Part shown: one piece after another, positions 5,776 to 10,212 of the stretch
How positions within the stretch are numbered: position 1 is the first letter of the stretch
Layout of the letters: every line of letters starts with the position of its first letter
NCBI GenBank assembly: GCA_946479785.1
Contig: CAMLHQ010000103.1
Coordinates: 1-10,212 of the forward strand
Direction: 5' to 3'
Origin: an uncultured Nitrospira sp.
GTDB lineage: Bacteria > Nitrospirota > Nitrospiria > Nitrospirales > Nitrospiraceae
DNA: 10,212 nucleotides
The notes under the pieces: generated by a model
Told to the model about the DNA's origin: nothing
Databases searched by the model: none
The model's input: the letters and a program-made list of their open reading frames with translations, nothing else
Program-made: the position numbers and the translations under genes

Positions 5776-5791
5776 GTGGAGGAAATCCGAC

Positions 5792-8629
5792 GTGCCCAAC
5801 TCTGATGGACTAGAATCGGGTTCCAATGACCTCATCGTCGAAGGCGCACGCCAAAACAACCTCAAACACATCTCGCTCCGCATCCCCCACAACAAAGTCA
5901 CTGCCATTACCGGCCTGTCCGGCTCTGGCAAATCCTCATTGGCCTTCGACACCATCTTTGCGGAAGGCCAGTGGCGCTATGTGGAATCGCTCTCCACCTA
6001 TGCACGCTTGTTTCTGGATAAGGTCGCTCGGCCGGATGTCGATCGGGTGCTTAATGTCCGCCCGGCAATTGCCATCGAACAAAAGAATCAAGTGCGGACA
6101 GCCCGTTCAACGGTCGGCACGACAACAGAAATCGCAGACCTGCTTCGCCTGCTCTTTGCCAAAATCGGCAAACCCATCTGTCCGGACTGTCGTCAGGAAG
6201 CGCGGTCCTTTCGTCCCGACGCCGTGGCTGAGGATCTCCTCACGCGCTTTCCAGACGGCCGTGCGATGGTACTCTTTCCGACGGCAGTTCCATCGGCAAA
6301 ACAGGAACCTGCCTTCATCCAATCGCTCCTGACACGCGGCTTCACAAGGCTGAAAGTCGGCGATGAAGTCGTGGATCTCCACGAGACCAAGCTGCCTTCA
6401 TTTCATAAGGAGCAAACCTGCTACGTCGTGCTGGACCGTCTGTTGAATAGGAAAGAGAACCGGTCGCGCCTAGTCGAAGCCATCGAGACCGCCTTTCAAG
6501 AAGGAGAAGGCCGCTGCGCCGTCGAAGTGATCGGCCAGGGTCTGCAATCGTACAGCACGAGCTATCTCTGCCAACGGTGCGGACGGACGTTTGAACCGCT
6601 CAGGCCCATCTCGTTTTCATTCAATCATCCTCTGGGAGCCTGCCCGGAATGCAAAGGCTTCGGCAACGTGCTGCACTACGACCCGGAGCTCGTCATTCCC
6701 GATCACAACAAATCACTGCTCAACGGCGCCATTGAGCCCTGGAGTAAACCGGGAACCGATTGGTGGCAGAAGCAGTTGCTCCTGGCCATGAAACGGCACG
6801 GCGTGGACATCACCGTCCCATTCAAATTCCTGTCCAAAGAGACGCAACAACTACTGTGGAAAGGCGACAAGTCGTTCGAGGGGATCAACAATTTCTTCGA
6901 GTACCTTGAAGGGAAGCGCTACAAACTGCACGTACGCGTCCTGCTCAGCCGCTATCGTACACCGTTCGATTGCCCCAGTTGTCACGGCAGCCGCCTGAAA
7001 CCGGATGCCCGTTTCGTGAAAATCGCCTCCACGGACGTTCATGAGGTCACGGAGATGACGATTGAGGGCGTGATGGCCTGGCTTCAGTCCTTGGATTTGC
7101 GCCCGTTTGAGCAAGATGTCGCCGCGGACATCCTGCGTCAGCTCAAGGCCAAGCTCGGCTTTCTGGTGCGGGTCGGCCTCGGGTACCTCACACTCGCCAG
7201 ACAGACCAAAACCCTTTCAGGTGGTGAAGCGCAGCGGGTGTCGCTGGCGAATCAGCTTGGCGCGCGCCTCGTCGGCACGCTCTATGTGCTCGATGAACCG
7301 ACGATCGGCCTCCATGCGCGGGATACGGACTTGTTGGCCGGAATTCTCAGGGATCTGGCCGCCGTCGGTAACACGGTGGTGGTCGTCGAGCACGATCGCC
7401 AGATGATCGAATCAGCCGACTATATCGTCGAACTTGGACCGCAGTCCGGCGAAAAAGGCGGTGAGATCATCTGTGCCGCTCCGGCCGATGAATTTTTGCA
7501 TGATCGCCGAGCGATCACCGCTCGCTACCTCAGAGGTGAGGAACACATCCCCTTGCCGAAGTCGCGGCGCTCCGGCAGCGGCAATGTCCTGGTGCTCGCC
7601 GGCGCCAGCGAGCATAACTTGAAAGACCTCGTCGTGCGGTTTCCACTCGGTATGTTGATCTGCGTTACCGGGGTGTCCGGTTCGGGCAAGAGCACGCTCG
7701 TCGAAGACACGCTCTATCGAGCGCTGGCTCGCGCCTTCCGCATCGCATCCCTCCCGATGGGACGATTCAAGGCCATCAAAGGGATCGAACATTTGAAGGG
7801 TGTGCGATTGATCGATCAGCAGCCGATCGGCCGAACACCGCGATCAAATCCAGTCACGTATCTGAAGGCCTTCGATGAGATCAGGCGCCTGCTTGCAGGG
7901 GAACGTGACGCGCTACGGCAGGGTTTCACGCCGAGTCATTTTTCATTTAACGCAGCTGGCGGCCGCTGCGAGCGTTGCGAAGGGGCGGGGGTTGAAAAAC
8001 TGGAGATGTACTTCTTCGAGGATATGTACGCACCCTGTGAAATCTGCGAGGGAAAACGGTTCAAACCGGAAGTGCTGGCGATCCGCTACCGGGGAAAGAC
8101 GATTTCAGAAGTGTTGTCCATGACCGTAGACGAAGCGCTCTCCTTCTTCACCGGTACTCCGAAACTCCAAGAACGACTGCATCTGCTCTCCTCCATCGGC
8201 CTGGGCTATTTGCGCCTCGGCCAATCAGCCACGACTCTTTCAGGCGGCGAAGCCCAGCGATTGAAGATCGCGGCAGAACTGACAATGAACGGGCACAGGC
8301 ACCGCCAAAGCCGGGGCCAGTCTCCCGGCATGCTCTATATTATGGATGAGCCGACCACCGGCCTGCATGTTGACGATGTAAAGAAACTCCTCGCCGTCCT
8401 GCATAAACTCGTCAACGCCGGCAATACCCTCGTCGTGGTCGAGCACAATCTTGACATCATCAAATCGGCTGATTGGGTGATCGATTTGGGTCCGGAAGGG
8501 GGAGCAGCAGGCGGACATATCGTGGCGGAAGGCAGGCCGGAGCAAGTGGCGAAAATCGATGGCTCGCATACAGGACGCTTCTTGGCTCAAGCGCTGACTG
8601 AACACCTCTCGAATCAGGTTCACCCGTGA
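5792..8629 (+). CDS. UvrA-family excinuclease ATPase, divergent paralogue type
   Basis: A 945-residue UvrA-family protein. UvrA dimers use two ABC modules to find bulky DNA damage and load UvrB for nucleotide excision repair. Seen here: Walker A at 41-48 (GLSGSGKS) and 627-634 (GVSGSGKS), LSGGEAQR signatures at 475-482 and 816-823, Walker B VLDEPTIGLH and IMDEPTTGLH, and zinc modules C260/C263/C284/C287 and C726/C729/C749/C752, plus CPDC at 130-133. The stretch 134-245 corresponds to the UvrB-binding domain, which UvrA2 proteins such as that of Deinococcus lack. Differences from canonical UvrA are EQKNQVRTARSTVGTTTEI in place of the usual SKNPRSTVGTVTEI, and extra basic residues (GHRHRQSRGQSPG) before the second Walker B. 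The GTG at 5792 is chosen because GGAGGA lies 8 nt upstream; a TTG at 5753 also opens the frame. Whether it replaces or supplements a housekeeping UvrA cannot be told here, so no symbol is assigned. Confidence 0.9.
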   Translation: MPNSDGLESGSNDLIVEGARQNNLKHISLRIPHNKVTAITGLSGSGKSSLAFDTIFAEGQWRYVESLSTYARLFLDKVARPDVDRVLNVRPAIAIEQKNQVRTARSTVGTTTEIADLLRLLFAKIGKPICPDCRQEARSFRPDAVAEDLLTRFPDGRAMVLFPTAVPSAKQEPAFIQSLLTRGFTRLKVGDEVVDLHETKLPSFHKEQTCYVVLDRLLNRKENRSRLVEAIETAFQEGEGRCAVEVIGQGLQSYSTSYLCQRCGRTFEPLRPISFSFNHPLGACPECKGFGNVLHYDPELVIPDHNKSLLNGAIEPWSKPGTDWWQKQLLLAMKRHGVDITVPFKFLSKETQQLLWKGDKSFEGINNFFEYLEGKRYKLHVRVLLSRYRTPFDCPSCHGSRLKPDARFVKIASTDVHEVTEMTIEGVMAWLQSLDLRPFEQDVAADILRQLKAKLGFLVRVGLGYLTLARQTKTLSGGEAQRVSLANQLGARLVGTLYVLDEPTIGLHARDTDLLAGILRDLAAVGNTVVVVEHDRQMIESADYIVELGPQSGEKGGEIICAAPADEFLHDRRAITARYLRGEEHIPLPKSRRSGSGNVLVLAGASEHNLKDLVVRFPLGMLICVTGVSGSGKSTLVEDTLYRALARAFRIASLPMGRFKAIKGIEHLKGVRLIDQQPIGRTPRSNPVTYLKAFDEIRRLLAGERDALRQGFTPSHFSFNAAGGRCERCEGAGVEKLEMYFFEDMYAPCEICEGKRFKPEVLAIRYRGKTISEVLSMTVDEALSFFTGTPKLQERLHLLSSIGLGYLRLGQSATTLSGGEAQRLKIAAELTMNGHRHRQSRGQSPGMLYIMDEPTTGLHVDDVKKLLAVLHKLVNAGNTLVVVEHNLDIIKSADWVIDLGPEGGAAGGHIVAEGRPEQVAKIDGSHTGRFLAQALTEHLSNQVHP

Positions 8630-9999
8630 GGCTCAACCGGATCTTTTGAGGGATGCTCCCACGACCACTTCTTGTGCAGATACTTCTTACTGAATGTTGT
8701 GATGACGAAGGCGAGACCGATAGCGACCGGCACAAAGATCGCCGAGGCGAGATTGGCATTCTTGAGCCATCCCATTTCCTGAAATCCCTTGAAGATGTAG
8801 CCTCCAAGCCCGGCCACATAATAGGCAATCACAATCACGGACAATCCTTCGACCGTATGTTGCAGGATGACCTGGCTCTTCGTCGTCTTGTCGACACTTT
8901 GCAAGAGCGCGAGGTTCTGACCCTCCAGAATGAGATCGACGCGAGCGCGAATGATCGAAATGATTCCTTCAAAGCCGCCTCGTAACGTATCGATCCTCTT
9001 CAATAACTGTTGATAGCCTTCGGCAACGCCTGTAATGCCACTGAGCACGTAGTCGGACACAGGCCTGTAGGCCTCCAACGGCTTCTCCGTGAGGGAAGCG
9101 AGCGTTGTATGGACGATCTTGTCATAGGGCACCGAAGCGGAGAGCTCGAAATGTAGTTTGCCCGCAATTCGATTCGTCTTCAGCAGGTCTTGGGTGAGAC
9201 TGTTGAGCCAGCGTTGCAGGGTCTGCGAATCGGCATGGGCGATGTGGCCACTGATGATCTCGCGTTGTTTCAAATGCACCTGCTCGAACTTGTAGACCTG
9301 GTCGATGGCGGCTGAAAACAGCGGCTTCTGCATCAACAACAAGTGGTAATACGTCTCGATCCGCACGATGGCATCGACGATTTCCTTCAGGCGCGAGGCC
9401 TGCACACGCGTCGGCCCGAGCGTCACCCAATAACGCTCTCGTTCGAATTCGTCGTGGGTGAAACTGGTTACGAGGCTCGTCTGTTCATCGAGAATTTTGC
9501 TGCCGTAGAGCACAGGACCCGGCAACATCGATCGCATTTGCTCGCGCGAGGGCAGCGAGTCGGAGGACAGGAGAAAGTCCAGGCGACAGACTTCCGTTCC
9601 CAACGGCGTGATGGGAAACTTATAGTTCGGAAACGTCAAAGGCCCGAACGCGACTTCCGCTTTTGCAGGATCGGGCAAATGCCAGATTTGATAATTGTAG
9701 TATTCGGTATGGGCCTGCCAGATGACTATCAACCGCTCACCGTTGGCTGCGTCTTTCACCCCGTAGCCGAACGTTTCACGCAGTACCATATTGTCCTGCG
9801 TGATGGCGAACGCCCCCAGGCAGGATTGGAATTCTTCCCGGCTCGCTTTTCGCTGCGCCGGCGGGTCCGACATGCGAAAGGCCTTGTAATGGATATGTGC
9901 GGGCGCCCGGAGCCAGTCGGCCAGCGGCATCTGCGGCCGTTCGTGCAACTTCTTAATCAAGGCGTCGGTTCCTGATTGCTGAGGCCGGTCGCGATCCAT
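8620..9999 (-). CDS. DUF3422-family membrane protein
   Basis: A 459-residue protein matching DUF3422 (PF11902), whose function is unknown. Family landmarks are LHERPQMPL at residues 18-26, W-Q-A-H97-T-E-Y-Y-N-Y (the HTEF/Y motif, about 94-103), and the C-terminal block RVDLILEGQNLALLQSVDK (353-371) followed by HTVEGLSVIVIAYYVAGL (381-398). Two hydrophobic segments, about 386-404 and 417-436, make a C-terminal hairpin anchor, so the large N-terminal part likely lies on one side of the inner membrane, probably the cytoplasm, since no signal peptide is present. Residues 200-345 look helical and partly coiled-coil. The ATG at 9999 is preceded by AAAGGAAC at good spacing. The stop overlaps the UvrA-family stop by 10 bp, tail to tail. 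A PDZ-domain gene lies 33 bp upstream on the same strand, so co-transcription is likely. Confidence 0.82.
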   Translation of the reverse strand: MDRDRPQQSGTDALIKKLHERPQMPLADWLRAPAHIHYKAFRMSDPPAQRKASREEFQSCLGAFAITQDNMVLRETFGYGVKDAANGERLIVIWQAHTEYYNYQIWHLPDPAKAEVAFGPLTFPNYKFPITPLGTEVCRLDFLLSSDSLPSREQMRSMLPGPVLYGSKILDEQTSLVTSFTHDEFERERYWVTLGPTRVQASRLKEIVDAIVRIETYYHLLLMQKPLFSAAIDQVYKFEQVHLKQREIISGHIAHADSQTLQRWLNSLTQDLLKTNRIAGKLHFELSASVPYDKIVHTTLASLTEKPLEAYRPVSDYVLSGITGVAEGYQQLLKRIDTLRGGFEGIISIIRARVDLILEGQNLALLQSVDKTTKSQVILQHTVEGLSVIVIAYYVAGLGGYIFKGFQEMGWLKNANLASAIFVPVAIGLAFVITTFSKKYLHKKWSWEHPSKDPVEPHG

Positions 10000-10032
10000 C
10001 CGGTTCCTTTCATGCCTTCTCGTGCGTCGTTT

Positions 10033-10212
10033 CTACAGCCCCGGCCGCTTATCTGCCGTGATGACCAGATTCATGGGACTTCCCGCGCGTCGCACATCGA
10101 GCTGTAACGTTTCACCCGCTTCGACTTGGCACAAGTGTTTGGCATCACGGTCGGTTTTGACCGCTGCGACTGATGCGCCGTTGCAGGCCACGATGCGGTC
10201 GCCGACCTTGAG
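10033..10212 (-). CDS. C-terminal end of a PDZ-domain protein (5' part outside window)
   Basis: The frame is open from the right edge to TAG at 10033-10035 and gives the last 59 residues. They start with LKVGDRIVACNGASV, the hallmark of a bacterial PDZ domain (x-GD-x-I-xx-NG-xx-V), continue through a helix (about 20-30) to GETLQLDVRRAG, and end in a final strand NLVITADKRPGL. Bacterial PDZ domains bind protein C termini and are often fused to proteases or secretion proteins. The upstream catalytic or anchor part is missing, so the full function cannot be named. Two Cys lie in the fragment, in VACNG and HLCQV. It lies 33 bp before the DUF3422 gene on the same strand and is likely in one transcript with it. 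Confidence 0.75.
   Translation of the reverse strand, partial: LKVGDRIVACNGASVAAVKTDRDAKHLCQVEAGETLQLDVRRAGSPMNLVITADKRPGL

Noticed and set aside
9343..9975. 210-codon open frame on the plus strand, antisense to DUF3422
   Set aside because: The minus strand encodes a recognisable DUF3422 protein. The plus frame is Arg-rich and motif-free, as expected for a shadow.

Overview
The window reads as an ordinary stretch of bacterial chromosome with moderately high GC. Gene density is high, with short operons and convergent gene pairs that abut or overlap. I see no rRNA, tRNA, CRISPR array, insertion sequence or phage gene. The protein set is a TolC-type outer-membrane factor, an RNase Z-like MBL protein, a PilZ protein, a second-type UvrA, DUF3422 and PDZ proteins. 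Together with the codon style, this suggests a Gram-negative bacterium, most likely of the Nitrospira group. That taxonomic guess is inference from protein style, not from a search.

Layout. Positions 1-104 hold the 3' end of an M28-family metallopeptidase. It converges on a small secreted protein of unknown function (117-545, minus). That gene and a TolC-family gene (595-2160, plus) diverge from a 49-bp gap whose two predicted promoters share one -10 region. The TolC gene starts a tight plus-strand cluster with gaps of 7, 7 and 11 nt: TolC, a CPBP-like membrane protein with altered active-site motifs, an RNase Z-like metallo-hydrolase, and a small four-helix membrane protein of DUF3147/GlpM type. 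After 139 bp comes a membrane-anchored PilZ protein (4395-4937, plus), which converges on an unrecognised helical protein (4973-5551, minus).

A 240-bp divergent intergenic region (5552-5791) is rich in a repeated CATCCT/AGGATG motif and in inverted repeats. It lies upstream of a 945-residue UvrA-family protein (5792-8629, plus) that keeps the UvrB-binding region, both ABC modules and all zinc cysteines, but differs from textbook UvrA in several places. Its stop overlaps the stop of a DUF3422 gene (8620-9999, minus) by 10 bp. A truncated PDZ-domain gene (10033-10212, minus) precedes DUF3422 and is probably co-transcribed with it.

How the genes work together. The TolC cluster is envelope-related: an outer-membrane channel plus two small inner-membrane proteins, with the RNase Z paralogue as a cytoplasmic passenger. 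No inner-membrane pump or adaptor is encoded beside the TolC gene, so its partner must lie elsewhere. The UvrA paralogue stands alone with its own predicted promoter and a palindrome over the -10. I found no convincing new multi-gene system. The best leads are regulatory: the shared bidirectional promoter at 531-580 and the motif cluster at 5552-5791. Divergent members of known families come next.
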